Assembly (NCBI GenBank): GCA_002396505.1
Contig: DGYA01000124.1
Coordinates: 8,527-72,526, forward strand
Reading direction: 5' to 3'
From: Cyanobacteria bacterium UBA5018
GTDB lineage: Bacteria; Cyanobacteriota; Cyanobacteriia; PCC-6307; Cyanobiaceae
DNA length: 64,000 nucleotides
Position 1 is the first letter of the stretch. Each line of letters opens with the position of its first letter. The translations under genes were made by a program, and so were the position numbers. Below are positions 26,076-37,629 of this stretch, piece after piece. Under the pieces are notes generated by a model that was not told where the DNA came from, did no database searches, and worked only from the letters and a program-made list of their open reading frames with translations.

Positions 26076-26153
26076 AAAGCCAGCGAACAAAGCCAGCGAA
26101 CAAAGGCTGTGAACAAAGGCTCTGAACAAAGACTCTGAACAAAGCGGCTGTGC
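26076..26153. repeat. 13-bp tandem repeat (six units)
   Basis: Six consecutive 13-bp units, starting AAAGCCAGCGAAC and drifting to AAAGACTCTGAAC, fill the gap after grrM. Neighbouring units differ by one to three bases. The 3' end of the array is 72 bp before the next gene. Confidence 0.9.
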
Positions 26154-26224
26154 GGCCAGCCCAACCGCAGATCCGGATATTGATGCGGAGAGCCTACTAT
26201 CAGTTCAAGCCCAGAGCTCGCGCC

Positions 26225-26467
26225 ATGGAGTCCAAGCCCACCTCCGCCCAGCACGCACCCACCCTGGATGCGATCCAGCTGATGCTGCGTGATCTGCACA
26301 CCCGCCACGAGGAGATTCGCCACAAGGCGGCCTTCCGAGGCTGCACCCGAGAGCTGTTGGAAGTGCAGCAGGAACTGGTCGACTACCTGCTCACCAAAAA
26401 AAGCCACCTGATGGGCCAAGAGGCCTCGGGCAGTGCCCCAAAGCGGAACTACAACTCTTTTGTCTGA
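26225..26467 (+). CDS. Conserved-looking small protein of 80 residues
   Basis: ATG at 26225 (ATGGAGTCC). The sequence is mostly two charged helices (LDAIQLMLRDLHTRHEEIRH and CTRELLEVQQELVDYLLTK). No membrane segment or catalytic motif. A longer frame from 26150 begins in the repeat region and is less likely. Function unknown. Confidence 0.6.
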   Translation: MESKPTSAQHAPTLDAIQLMLRDLHTRHEEIRHKAAFRGCTRELLEVQQELVDYLLTKKSHLMGQEASGSAPKRNYNSFV

Positions 26468-26468
26468 G

Positions 26469-26549
26469 CTACTGGCTTTGCTGACCCACTCGTTTGCTTT
26501 AGCCACTGGTTTGCTTTAGCCACTGGTTTGTCTGAGCCGCTTGCTCTGA
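26469..26549. repeat. 17-bp tandem repeat (five units)
   Basis: Units of 17 bp begin one base after the stop codon of the small gene: CTACTGGCTTTGCTGAC, CCACTCGTTTGCTTTAG, CCACTGGTTTGCTTTAG, CCACTGGTTTGTCTGAG and a partial unit. The array ends about 40 bp before the flavoprotein ATG. Confidence 0.9.
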
Positions 26550-26587
26550 TCCTTCCCCCGTTCAACGCCAGCCTTTCCTGAGCCTTC

Positions 26588-27817
26588 ATGCGAGTAGTGG
26601 TGGTGGGAGCCGGTCCGGCAGGGGCCTCCCTGGCCCTGGCCTTGGCACGGGCTGGCATCGCCACCACGCTGGTGGAAGCAGCCACCAATTTCAATCGGGA
26701 GTTGCGCGGTGAGGCCCTGATGCCCTCGGGCCTGGAGGCCCTTGCGGCACTGGGCTTGGCGCCCATTGCCGCGGCCGTGCCCCAGAGGGCCCTGGCCGGC
26801 TGGGCCGTGGCCGTGCAGGGCCGTCTGCTGTTCGAACTGGATGAACCGCTCGGGGCCAGCGACGAAGCGGCCTGCACCCTGGTCAACCAAACAGTCTGGC
26901 TGGAGCGGCTGCTCTGCCCCGCCGCCAGGCCAAGCGCGCTAACGCTGCTCACCGGCCAGCCAGTGAAGCAGCTGTTGCGCGACGACAGCAGCGCAGCCCG
27001 CATCTCGGGCGTGACCCTGGCCACAGGCCAGCAGCTCCAGGCCGATCTGGTGGTGGCCTGCGATGGCCGAGCCTCCTTGCTAAGGCGCCAGGCAGGCCTG
27101 GCGCTAATCGGCCAGGACAGCCCCATCGATGTGCTCTGGTTTCGCTACGCGGAAACGCCCACAGCGCCGCCCCTGGCCGGCCGCTTTTACACCCTGGTGG
27201 GCGACGAGGGGATCGGCAGCCTGTTTTGCAATGCCAGCGGTCAGGTTCAGCTGGGCTGGGTGATCGATCATCTAGCGCCCACCCCGTTGCGCAGTGCCGC
27301 TGAATGGAGCGCCAGGCTGGCCAGCCAGGCCCCGCCGCCGCTGGCCAGCTGGCTACTGGCAAATGCGGCTTGCTTAACCGCTCCGGTGCGGCTGAGCGTG
27401 CAGGTGGGCATGGCCGAACGCTGGTGGCAACCGGGTCTGCTGCTGCTGGGCGATGCGGCCCACCCGATGAGCCCGGTGCGGGCCCAGGGGATCAATGGGG
27501 CTCTGCGGGATGCAGCGGTGGCGGCTCGGCAGCTGATCGAGCTGGCGCAACCCCTGGCCCCGGGCGCCAGCCCGCCGCCGGCAGCGATCGACGCCAGGCT
27601 GGCCGCCATCGAAGCTGAGCGGCGGCCAGAGGTGAGCCAACTGCAGATCCTGCAGGCAGAAGAAATGCGTCGCGGCGAACTGCTACGCCAAAGGCCAGCC
27701 CTGCGCTGCCTGCTGGCGGCAACGGCGCCCCTGCTGGGGGGGCTGATCGGCAGGCGCTGGCGCAGCCAGCAGCTACAGCTCAGGCAGGGGATCAATCGCC
27801 TGACGCTGCGGCCATGA
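26588..27817 (+). CDS. FAD-dependent oxidoreductase/monooxygenase
   Basis: A 409-residue flavoprotein of the PHBH/UbiH-type group. The FAD-binding GXGXXG is VVVGAGPAGASLALALARAG at residues 4-23, the central DG-type motif is VVACDGRASLLRRQAG near 155, and the second FAD motif LLLGDAAHPMSPVRAQGING lies near 282. These fit a flavin hydroxylase or a geranylgeranyl-reductase-like protein; the substrate is unknown. Its stop overlaps the next ATG (ATGA), implying co-translation. Confidence 0.87.
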   Translation: MRVVVVGAGPAGASLALALARAGIATTLVEAATNFNRELRGEALMPSGLEALAALGLAPIAAAVPQRALAGWAVAVQGRLLFELDEPLGASDEAACTLVNQTVWLERLLCPAARPSALTLLTGQPVKQLLRDDSSAARISGVTLATGQQLQADLVVACDGRASLLRRQAGLALIGQDSPIDVLWFRYAETPTAPPLAGRFYTLVGDEGIGSLFCNASGQVQLGWVIDHLAPTPLRSAAEWSARLASQAPPPLASWLLANAACLTAPVRLSVQVGMAERWWQPGLLLLGDAAHPMSPVRAQGINGALRDAAVAARQLIELAQPLAPGASPPPAAIDARLAAIEAERRPEVSQLQILQAEEMRRGELLRQRPALRCLLAATAPLLGGLIGRRWRSQQLQLRQGINRLTLRP

Positions 27818-28299
27818 TGGGGCTCCATGCACTGGCTGATGCCATGGGCCGCCTCCGCCGCCTCGCCCACCTCTGTTACTGCGGCATGGTCACTTGCTGC
27901 CTGGTCACTGGGGGCCTGCTCGCTGGCGGCCTGGCTATGCCCTCCGCGCTGCGGGCCGCTCCCAAAGAGCTCAGCTATCCCAGCACTGATCAATGGCGCC
28001 AGCTACAGCTCACCGTGCTGGCCTGTGGCCGCGAGAACACAGCCGCTAGCTGCGATCTGGCCCGCAGCACCGCCGACCCGCTGCTGGATCACCCCCAGCT
28101 GCCGGCCACCTGCAAGGACACCCTCTGGACGATTCGCGACCAAGCTGTGGTGGCAGCCAGCAATAGCTACGCCCGCCGCGAACGGCTCAACAAGGCCGCC
28201 AGTGAGCTGCTACCGCTCTGCCGGGAACGAAACGCCAACCCAGCCCCCAACAACAAGCCAGACCAGGGCGGCAAAACCAATAACCTGCTCAAATTCTGA
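27814..28299 (+). CDS. Secreted hypothetical protein
   Basis: A 161-residue protein whose start overlaps the flavoprotein stop by 4 bp. A hydrophobic region at residues 22-48 (CCLVTGGLLAGGLAMPSAL) ends near an AxA-type signal cleavage site (ALRAAP). The mature part has four cysteines (ACGREN, SCDLAR, TCKD, LCRE) spaced about 15-60 residues apart. No family recognised. Confidence 0.65.
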   Translation: MMGLHALADAMGRLRRLAHLCYCGMVTCCLVTGGLLAGGLAMPSALRAAPKELSYPSTDQWRQLQLTVLACGRENTAASCDLARSTADPLLDHPQLPATCKDTLWTIRDQAVVAASNSYARRERLNKAASELLPLCRERNANPAPNNKPDQGGKTNNLLKF

Positions 28300-28672
28300 T
28301 CCCAAAGTTATTCAGTAGCCCAAGTAATCTCAATTAGCAATTTTCGAGATGAGATCTAGTTTTTTGAGGTGCCCATAAAAGTAAATTTAATTGCCCAGAT
28401 CACCCCTTGGCATAGCTGAACTGCTCGGGTCTAGCTGGAAAGCATAAGCATGGCTGGATTTGAGTCTAGCTGGACGGCTTAGGTCTAGCTGGACGGCTTA
28501 GATCTAGCTGGACGGCCTAGGTCTAGCCGGACGGTCTGGCTGGAGGGTTCGGGGCTGGCGGGAGGGTCTGTGGACCGGGCCTGCTGCAGCTCCATTTTCG
28601 CCAAGCTGCTTGGCGATTGCTTTTGGTCGCAGCGAGGTTTCTGGCCAATCAAGAAAGTGAATGCGCCTCCCC
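28300..28672. repeat. Gap with a 19-bp tandem repeat
   Basis: 28358-28374 is a 17-bp word also found at 21585. From 28464 to 28539 there are four 19-bp units (GTCTAGCTGGACGGCTTAG and variants), with decayed units on both sides (about 28430-28570). The rest shows no gene. Confidence 0.85.
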
Positions 28673-29077
28673 TCAAGCGGGTTGGGCAAGGATGGCGAGT
28701 GCCGTGGCATCCATGGTGGCCAGTCGCCAATCACTGCTCACCACGGCCCGCTCTGCCAATAAGCAGAGGGGGGTTTGGCGTGCCTCGGCCTCACAACTGG
28801 CGGAGAGGGCCAGCAGCGCCCCGGTGAGCTTGCCCCGCAGGCAGGCCTCGGCGCCCCTGCGCTCCAGCACGGCCCTGGCGGCCAGGCGACTGCGCTCCAC
28901 CGCCTCGAAATAAGGGACTGGAGTTACACCGCCCATCACCCCCGCCAACCCAGCGGAGTGAAAGCCAACTGCCAGCAACAGCGCAAGCAAGCCGATCTGA
29001 ATAGACCTCGAGGCAAATCGCCTGGGAAAGATTGCAATTCGCCTGGCCAACATTGCAACCAGTTCAGGAAAGATCAT
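28673..29077 (-). CDS. Small secreted hypothetical protein
   Basis: A 134-residue minus-strand frame. Residues 25-46 form a hydrophobic signal-like segment (IQIGLLALLLAVGFHSAGLA). The mature part contains AVERSRLAARAVLERRGAEAC, LSASCEAEAR and PLCLLAERAV, with three cysteines. No known domain. The N-terminal 20 residues before the signal look repetitive, so the start may be later. Confidence 0.5.
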   Translation of the reverse strand: MIFPELVAMLARRIAIFPRRFASRSIQIGLLALLLAVGFHSAGLAGVMGGVTPVPYFEAVERSRLAARAVLERRGAEACLRGKLTGALLALSASCEAEARQTPLCLLAERAVVSSDWRLATMDATALAILAQPA

Positions 29078-31427
<2,350 letters not shown>

Positions 31428-31439
31428 TCCAGGGAGTGT

Positions 31440-31625
31440 GCTGGGGCCCGCCTCAGCTTTTGTGGGGTCCGTTCTTTTTATCGGGCCCGCCCTCAGCCTG
31501 GGTGGGGTCCGTTCTTTTTATCGGGCCTGCCCTCACTCAGCTTTGGTGGGGCCCGTCCCTTTAATGGGGGCCAGCCCTTTTAATGAAACCCGCCATCAGC
31601 TTTGCTGGGTCCCGTCCTTTTCGCC
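31440..31625. repeat. About 40-bp degenerate repeat after pgm
   Basis: Four decaying units of about 40 bp, each with a CTCAGC word, GTGGGGTCCGTTC and TTTTTATCGGG. The array begins just past the pgm stop and ends inside the 3' end of the small membrane-protein gene on the other strand. Confidence 0.75.
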
Positions 31626-31877
31626 AAGCCGTATTAGACGTATCTGGCGCATAGTTTCACCCCATGCGCCACAAAATCCAGCTCCGAATAATACCAGCAA
31701 TACCCCATGCGGCGGAAATGGGGTGAAAGGTTGACCAGGCACTTGGGCGGCTCGGTTGAGCAGAAGCAACACCACCATCGCCATCAAGATGCATAGCAGC
31801 GCCGAAAAAACGATGCGTCGATTATCTCGGCGTAACTGACGACGGGGACGATAGCCAGGGGGCTTGGGAAGCGGCAT
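31596..31877 (-). CDS. Small membrane protein of 93 residues
   Basis: A basic N-terminus (PGYRPRRQLRRDNRR) is followed by two membrane segments (FSALLCILMAMVVLLLL and GVLLVLFGAGFCGAW). It is 3 bp downstream of the RND pump gene and on the same strand, so probably part of that operon. No recognised family. Confidence 0.6.
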   Translation of the reverse strand: MPLPKPPGYRPRRQLRRDNRRIVFSALLCILMAMVVLLLLNRAAQVPGQPFTPFPPHGVLLVLFGAGFCGAWGETMRQIRLIRLGEKDGTQQS

Positions 31878-31880
31878 AAC

Positions 31881-34800
31881 TCAAGGCTGGACAGGTTCAG
31901 GCAGTACAGGCTCCGTTTGCTTGCTGGCAGGAAACCAATCTGATTCCAGATTCTTCATCAGCACATAGAACGCAGGCACCACAAACAGACTAGTCACAGT
32001 AGCCACCAACAGACCACCAAAGATCACGGAACCAACCGAACGCTGGCTCATGGCGCCGGCACCATGGGCCACCACTAGCGGGAAGAAACCAGACAAGGCC
32101 GCTGAGGCCGTCATCAGGATTGGGCGCAACCGGGATTCAGCCGCCCCCTTAACAGCCTCCGGAGCCGATAAGCCCGTCTGCATACGCTGATTAGCTAAAT
32201 CAACAATTAATATGCCATTCTTAGCGGCTAGGCCGATCAGGGTTACCAGGCCAACCTGGGCATAGACGTTGTTGACTTGATGCATAAGCACCAAAAACAT
32301 TAGCGCCCCGAGCATGGCCAAGGGCACAGTCATTAAAATGATCATTGGATCAATATAGCTTCCATACTGAGCTGAAAGCACCAGATAAACCACAATAATG
32401 CCCAGGGCAAATACCAGGGCAGCCAGGGAACCTGCAGCCACTTCAGATCGGCTCAAAGCAGACCAGGCAAAACCGATGTTAGTGAAACTAATCTTGCTGA
32501 ATGCAGACTGCAAAGCCTCGATCGCCTGCCCACTACTCTTACCAAGATTTTCCACTCCCTGAATCAGCACAGTGCGATACAAATTGTAGTGGCTAATAAT
32601 CGGTGGAGCACTGTCAAGCTTGACTTTTACCACATTGGCGAGGGGGATCAGTTCGCCGCTGCTGTTAGGTACATAAAGGTTGTCCAGGTCTTGAACTACG
32701 TCTCTTTCCGAGCCTTCAGCCTGCACGTAAACCTGTCGATATTGACCATTCTCATAGGTTTGATTCACAAAAGCTCCACCGTTGAACACCCCCAGCACTT
32801 GCATTGCCTTGCTAAAATCTATATTTAGTGAAGCCATGCGATCGCGATCAGGGATTAGCCTCCATACCGGGGCGTCGCTGAGATACTGGGTATAAAGGTT
32901 GAAGAAATTTCCCGATGCCATGGCTTTTTTCACCAATTGCCAGGCCATGTTATATAGATCAGTGGGGCTATATCCACCATTGCTGAGATCATTAAACTGG
33001 AAGGAAAGTCCCCCTTGGGCGCTGAAGCCTGGCACCGCCGCTGGCGGTGCCGCAAGCACCTTGGCCCCAGGGATAGCTGCAAAAGATTTGTTCATCCTTT
33101 TAATGATTGCGCCTGCGGATTGATCCGGTGAATTCCGTTCTTCGATTGGCTTGAGTCCGAAGAAGAAAACGCCTTGATTCAGTGCACCACCATTAAAACC
33201 AAGGCCACCAATCATCTCGCCACTCACCACATCTTCTTCCGCTGCCACAATTTTTCTGGCTTGAGCAGCCACCTCCATCGTGGCATCAAGTGATGCCTGT
33301 GGTGGCAATTGAATGATGCCAAGGCCATAGCCCTGATCTTCAGTGGGCACAAAGCCGGTGGGAATAGCCGTAAATGCCAAACCGGCGAGCACCACACCAG
33401 CTAACAAAACAGCCACCACGATCCTGCGTAGACGGATTACCTGAGCCAGCAGGCGGGAATAGGTATTGGCAAAACTGTCAAACAGTCGATTGAAACCCCG
33501 GAAAATCGGCTGCAAAAATGTACCCACTACTCCCCCCAGCAGCCCAAATCCAATGCACCATGGCCAGCCACCAAACAAGTACCCATAGCCAGCGCCGAAG
33601 GCCGCTCCAATCAAAGTCCAGGCGATCCCTTTGGGCTCCGTCTTGCCACCTCCAAGCAGCAGAGCTGACTGCAGGGGCTTTCCAGAAATGGCATTAAAAG
33701 TACTGACCACAATTGCAAATACAATTGTGAGCGCAAACTGGCGATAGATTACCCCGGTGGCACCTGGGAAGAAAGTGACTGGCACAAATACCGCCAGCAG
33801 CACCAAAGCGGTGGCCAAGATTGCGCCTGTTAGCTCCTTCATTGCATTAGAAGCAGCTAAAAACGGGCGCTCGCCTGCTTCAATCCTGGCCGAAACAGCC
33901 TCAACTACCACAATCGCGTCATCTACCACCAAACCGGTGGCGAGAATGATGCCGAGCAGAGTGAGCTCGTTAATAGAAAAACCAAATATTTTAACAAAAA
34001 TCAGTGCCCCTAGCAGGGCAATTGGCAGGGCCAGGGCTGGCACCATTGTGGCCTTCCAGTCCTGCAGAAATAGAAATATGATTAGTAAAACCAGCACCAC
34101 CGCATCCCGCAGGGCATCTAAGGCACCCCAGATCGAGGCATTAATGAAATCAGTCTGGTCGAACACCTTCTCCAAAACAACCCCAGGCGGCAGGGTCTTC
34201 TCAAAGTTTTTGAGCACCACATCAACCTGCTTTGCCGTGTCTATGGCATTGCTTCCCGGCAGCTGGATCACACCAAAACCGACACAGGGATAACCGGTTT
34301 TAGCATTTATAGCAGCTTGATTAAAATTCTGAAAAGCATACTCAGCTCTACCTACATCCCCCAGTCGAATTAAGCTGCCATCTGGTCCCTTGTCAGAACC
34401 CTGCCCACCAGGACCACCGGCTAAAATCAAATTTTCAAATTCTTCTACAGACTTGAGATTTCCCTCCACCAATATTGGATAGGTGGTTTGATTTTTCGCC
34501 GTGGAGGGCGGGCCACCGATAGAGCCACCAACCACTATCTGGTTCTGGGAGCTAAGGGCATCGGTTACAGCCTGTACGGACAGGTTAAATCGGGCTAGCT
34601 TTTGCGGATCTACCCAGAGCCTGTAGGCTGGATTGCTACTGCCAAATACAGTCACTTGGCCCACTCCAGGAGAGCGAGTCAAGGGGTATGCCAAATTAAG
34701 CTGATACAATCCATTGAGGTAATTACGATCGAATTGCCCCTCAGTAGAGGTGATATTGTAAACCTTCAAATAGCTACTGGCCGTCTGCTGAACCGTTACC

Positions 34801-35183
34801 CCCTGACTATTAACACTAGAGGGCAGCTGAGCCGAAGCAGTATTAACACGATTGAGCACATTGACCTGATCAATGTCAGGATCTGTATTAGCCTTAAAAA
34901 AGACATTTATCTGACTAGCTCCTTCGCTGGTGCTAAATGATGTGATATAATCCATCCCCGGAGTGCCATTAATTTGCTGCTCAAGGGGGCCTGTTACGGC
35001 ACTTTCTACGGTGAGGGCATCGGCACCCGGCAGGTTGGCATTTACCTGAATTGTGGGTGGTGCAATATTTGGCAAATTCTCGATTGGCAGCAGCGGTAAA
35101 CTGATCATGCCCGCCAATAAAATCAAGATGCTGCACACCGTGCTCAGCACGGGGCGGCGAATAAAGGTATCTGAAAGACTCAT
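31881..35183 (-). CDS. RND multidrug efflux pump (AcrB/HAE1 type)
   Basis: A 1100-residue inner-membrane proton-driven exporter. It begins MSLSDTFIRRPVLSTVCSIL, typical of AcrB, with the NLP segment LPIENLPNIAPPTIQV, the proton-relay aspartates in TGLVVDDAIVVVEAV near residue 410, and a second membrane bundle with LIGLAAKNGILIVD near 990. About 50 extra residues near 510-560 (GGGKTEPKG...) form an added loop with hydrophobic stretches. The gene is lower in GC than its neighbours. Overlaps its adaptor by 4 bp. Substrates unknown. Confidence 0.95.
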   Translation of the reverse strand: MSLSDTFIRRPVLSTVCSILILLAGMISLPLLPIENLPNIAPPTIQVNANLPGADALTVESAVTGPLEQQINGTPGMDYITSFSTSEGASQINVFFKANTDPDIDQVNVLNRVNTASAQLPSSVNSQGVTVQQTASSYLKVYNITSTEGQFDRNYLNGLYQLNLAYPLTRSPGVGQVTVFGSSNPAYRLWVDPQKLARFNLSVQAVTDALSSQNQIVVGGSIGGPPSTAKNQTTYPILVEGNLKSVEEFENLILAGGPGGQGSDKGPDGSLIRLGDVGRAEYAFQNFNQAAINAKTGYPCVGFGVIQLPGSNAIDTAKQVDVVLKNFEKTLPPGVVLEKVFDQTDFINASIWGALDALRDAVVLVLLIIFLFLQDWKATMVPALALPIALLGALIFVKIFGFSINELTLLGIILATGLVVDDAIVVVEAVSARIEAGERPFLAASNAMKELTGAILATALVLLAVFVPVTFFPGATGVIYRQFALTIVFAIVVSTFNAISGKPLQSALLLGGGKTEPKGIAWTLIGAAFGAGYGYLFGGWPWCIGFGLLGGVVGTFLQPIFRGFNRLFDSFANTYSRLLAQVIRLRRIVVAVLLAGVVLAGLAFTAIPTGFVPTEDQGYGLGIIQLPPQASLDATMEVAAQARKIVAAEEDVVSGEMIGGLGFNGGALNQGVFFFGLKPIEERNSPDQSAGAIIKRMNKSFAAIPGAKVLAAPPAAVPGFSAQGGLSFQFNDLSNGGYSPTDLYNMAWQLVKKAMASGNFFNLYTQYLSDAPVWRLIPDRDRMASLNIDFSKAMQVLGVFNGGAFVNQTYENGQYRQVYVQAEGSERDVVQDLDNLYVPNSSGELIPLANVVKVKLDSAPPIISHYNLYRTVLIQGVENLGKSSGQAIEALQSAFSKISFTNIGFAWSALSRSEVAAGSLAALVFALGIIVVYLVLSAQYGSYIDPMIILMTVPLAMLGALMFLVLMHQVNNVYAQVGLVTLIGLAAKNGILIVDLANQRMQTGLSAPEAVKGAAESRLRPILMTASAALSGFFPLVVAHGAGAMSQRSVGSVIFGGLLVATVTSLFVVPAFYVLMKNLESDWFPASKQTEPVLPEPVQP

Positions 35184-36286
35184 CGGTTGACCTGGGCTGG
35201 ATTTACTGGTTGCACGGAAATGCCGCTACGTAACTGGGCCAAATTACCTAGAACCACCTGATCGGCTGCGGTAATTCCCTGGAGAACTGGATAGGCTCCA
35301 GCCTGCATCTTGCCGAGGCCCACAGGCACCTGGATCGCCACGGGCAGATCCGGACGGGGCTTGGGATCAGGACTTCTAGCAAGCCTTCTGGTGGCCTCAG
35401 CCACGCTGACAGCCAAAAATACAAAGGGCTTGCCGGCCTGCATAAGCACCGCCTGCTGGGGAATCATCAGATTCTGCTGTTTGGAAAAGATGATTGTTGC
35501 GCTAACCCGTTGATTGCTGCGCAGGGCAGCATCCGGGTTGTCAAAAACAGCCTTAACCAGCAAAGTTTGGCGTTGCTTATCCAGGGATGGCGCTACGAAA
35601 GTAACCGACCCAGTAGCCGCCGGCCGCTTTGGATCTGGCCCCTTAAGAATTACCTGAAGCCCTGGCACCACCCGATCAGCCAGCTCACCTGGCACGTCCA
35701 ACCGCACCCAGAGCTTGCTGTTATCAACCACACTGGCAACCACAGATCCAGCCTGAATAACGTCACCAATTTTATAGTTCAGATTGCCTACATAGCCGGG
35801 GATCGGCGACAACACGTTTTTATAGGCCAGGGTGGCAGAAGATGCCTTAAGCTGGTCATTACTTTGAATCGCCTGGGTGACATAAAAATCGCGATCCTTG
35901 GTGGAAACCGCACCCTGCTGATTCAGGAAAATATATCGCTCAGCATTAACGCGATCCTTGCGAAATTCAGCGGCATCAGCGTTAACACTTGCCTGTTGCT
36001 GAATCTGATCCAATACAAATAGCAGTTGCCCCGGGCGCACCCGCTGTCCCTCGTATACCGGCATTTTCACAATGCGACCGGCAATCTCAGGGGCCAGCCG
36101 CACTTCGCGGATCGCCTCAAGCGTGCTCTGATAATCAGCCGAATCCGGATTTACTTCGGGCCGTGGAGTCACCAGCACCACCTGGGGCGGCGGTGGCAAT
36201 GGCAGCTGCCTTTCACTGCAGCCCACCAAGCTGCCAACAATCAATAGGCCCAGCAAGCCAGGCGTGATCTGAACCTGACGACGCAC
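35180..36286 (-). CDS. RND efflux periplasmic adaptor subunit 1
   Basis: A 368-residue HlyD/AcrA-type membrane-fusion protein. The signal sequence ends in LLIVGSLVGCSE (lipobox LVGC), so it is a lipoprotein. The biotinyl-lipoyl domain (MPVYEGQRVRPGQLLFVLD) is split by an alpha-hairpin, with the return half KNVLSPIPGYVGNLNYKIGD. Base composition is relatively AT-rich like the pump it overlaps, so the pair may have arrived together. Confidence 0.93.
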   Translation of the reverse strand: MRRQVQITPGLLGLLIVGSLVGCSERQLPLPPPPQVVLVTPRPEVNPDSADYQSTLEAIREVRLAPEIAGRIVKMPVYEGQRVRPGQLLFVLDQIQQQASVNADAAEFRKDRVNAERYIFLNQQGAVSTKDRDFYVTQAIQSNDQLKASSATLAYKNVLSPIPGYVGNLNYKIGDVIQAGSVVASVVDNSKLWVRLDVPGELADRVVPGLQVILKGPDPKRPAATGSVTFVAPSLDKQRQTLLVKAVFDNPDAALRSNQRVSATIIFSKQQNLMIPQQAVLMQAGKPFVFLAVSVAEATRRLARSPDPKPRPDLPVAIQVPVGLGKMQAGAYPVLQGITAADQVVLGNLAQLRSGISVQPVNPAQVNR

Positions 36287-36388
36287 AGTATCAACACATA
36301 CCCAGGAACACTAACGGAGAAACGCAACAGCCCCCTCCCCCCCAAAAAACAGCCCCCTAACATCCATTACAGTAAATAGCAGTAAGGA

Positions 36389-36483
36389 ATCTCTGGAAAA
36401 CCCTAGCCAAGGCCAATTGAGCCCTGATGCCGCAAAGGTTCCCGGGTGGCAGGATCGCCGAAATAGCGGGTTTCCAGAGTCTG
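36389..36483 (+). repeat. Dispersed MITE-like repeat, copy B with inverted ends
   Basis: About 93 bp between the two adaptor genes. The ends are CTCTGGAAAACCC (36391-36403) and GGGTTTCCAGAG (36468-36479), near-perfect terminal inverted repeats. The right 63 bp (36421-36483) match 7092-7154 in inverted orientation, and the outermost TTCCAGAGTCTG recurs at 41008-41019. It carries no coding sequence, as expected for a non-autonomous element. Confidence 0.7.
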
Positions 36484-36484
36484 G

Positions 36485-37555
36485 TTAGTCCAACCTGACC
36501 GGCTGGCCGTGGCGCAGGTTGATAACGCCGCTGGTGATCACCAGCTCGCCAGGGGCCAGCCCGCTGAGCAAGGGATAGCGAGTGCCCTGCAGCGGCCCCA
36601 GCCGCACGGGGGTCTGCAGGGCAAAGCGGCTGGAGGCGGGCAGTTGGCGCATTTCCGCCAGGGGAGCCTTGCCCGGTTGGCGCTCCAGGGAAGCCAAATT
36701 GCCAACTCGATAAACAAAAGCCTGACCAGCCAGGCTGGTCACTGCGGTGAACGGCACCGAGGCCTGCCAGGCCTGCTCGAACACCAGCCTGGTAGGCAAC
36801 CTCATCCCTGCCCGCAAGCGGCCCTTGGCATTGGCAAAGGCGGCCTTCACCAGCAACACCTGGCTGTCCGTACTCACGCCCGGATCGGCGCTCAGCACCG
36901 GCCCCTGGGCCAACTCGCCGCCGGCGGCATCGAACAACCGCACCAACTGGCCCGGCCGCAGTCGATCCGCCAGGTGGGCCGGCAGATCGATACGAGCCAA
37001 GAGCCGATCGTTACGCAGCAAGCTGCCGATCGGACTGCCGGCCTGAATCACGTCACCGGGCTTGATCCGCACATCGGCCAAAGTGCCCTCGATCGGGGCG
37101 CGCAGTTGCTTGAAGCCCAGATCGGCGCGGCGGGCCACCAGGGCTTCTCGGGCAGCGATGTAGGTCTGGCGGTACTGGTCGCGGTCGATCGCGCTGGCGG
37201 CACCCTGGCGCACGAGTGCCGCATAGCGTTCAAAATTGAGCTGGCTGGTCTGCATCTGGGCCTGCAGGCTGGCCACCTCTGCCCGCTGCTGGGTCTGGTC
37301 AAGCACCAGCAGCAATTGGCCCCGCTGCACCCGTTCCCCCTGCTGCACCAGCAGCCGCTGCACCCGCCCGCTCGCCTGGGCGGCCAACTGGACGCTGGCT
37401 GCCGCCTCCAGGGTGCTGACGGTGTCCACCCCATCGGCAAAAGGGGCCTTAGCGATCACCTCGGTGAGCACCCTGACCAGAGGCCGCTCCGGCGGCCTAG
37501 GCCCACAGGCCACCAGCAGCAGGGCAGGCAGCAGCAGTGAAGCAAAACGGCGCAT
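36485..37555 (-). CDS. RND efflux periplasmic adaptor subunit 2
   Basis: A 356-residue membrane-fusion lipoprotein related to the adaptor just downstream but GC-rich. Signal and lipobox are LLLPALLLVACGP; the lipoyl half-motifs are LVQQGERVQRGQLLLVLDQT and QLRAPIEGTLADVRIKPGD. ATG 37555 sits at the true signal peptide; the frame stays open upstream through repeats but lacks similarity there. No second pump gene is adjacent, so this adaptor may share the pump downstream or serve one encoded elsewhere. Confidence 0.9.
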   Translation of the reverse strand: MRRFASLLLPALLLVACGPRPPERPLVRVLTEVIAKAPFADGVDTVSTLEAAASVQLAAQASGRVQRLLVQQGERVQRGQLLLVLDQTQQRAEVASLQAQMQTSQLNFERYAALVRQGAASAIDRDQYRQTYIAAREALVARRADLGFKQLRAPIEGTLADVRIKPGDVIQAGSPIGSLLRNDRLLARIDLPAHLADRLRPGQLVRLFDAAGGELAQGPVLSADPGVSTDSQVLLVKAAFANAKGRLRAGMRLPTRLVFEQAWQASVPFTAVTSLAGQAFVYRVGNLASLERQPGKAPLAEMRQLPASSRFALQTPVRLGPLQGTRYPLLSGLAPGELVITSGVINLRHGQPVRLD

Positions 37556-37629
37556 GGGCGGAGCGTATCGCCACAGGACCGATGATGGCGAATACACATT
37601 TATGCCGCCGGTGACCCAGCAGCTCACCC

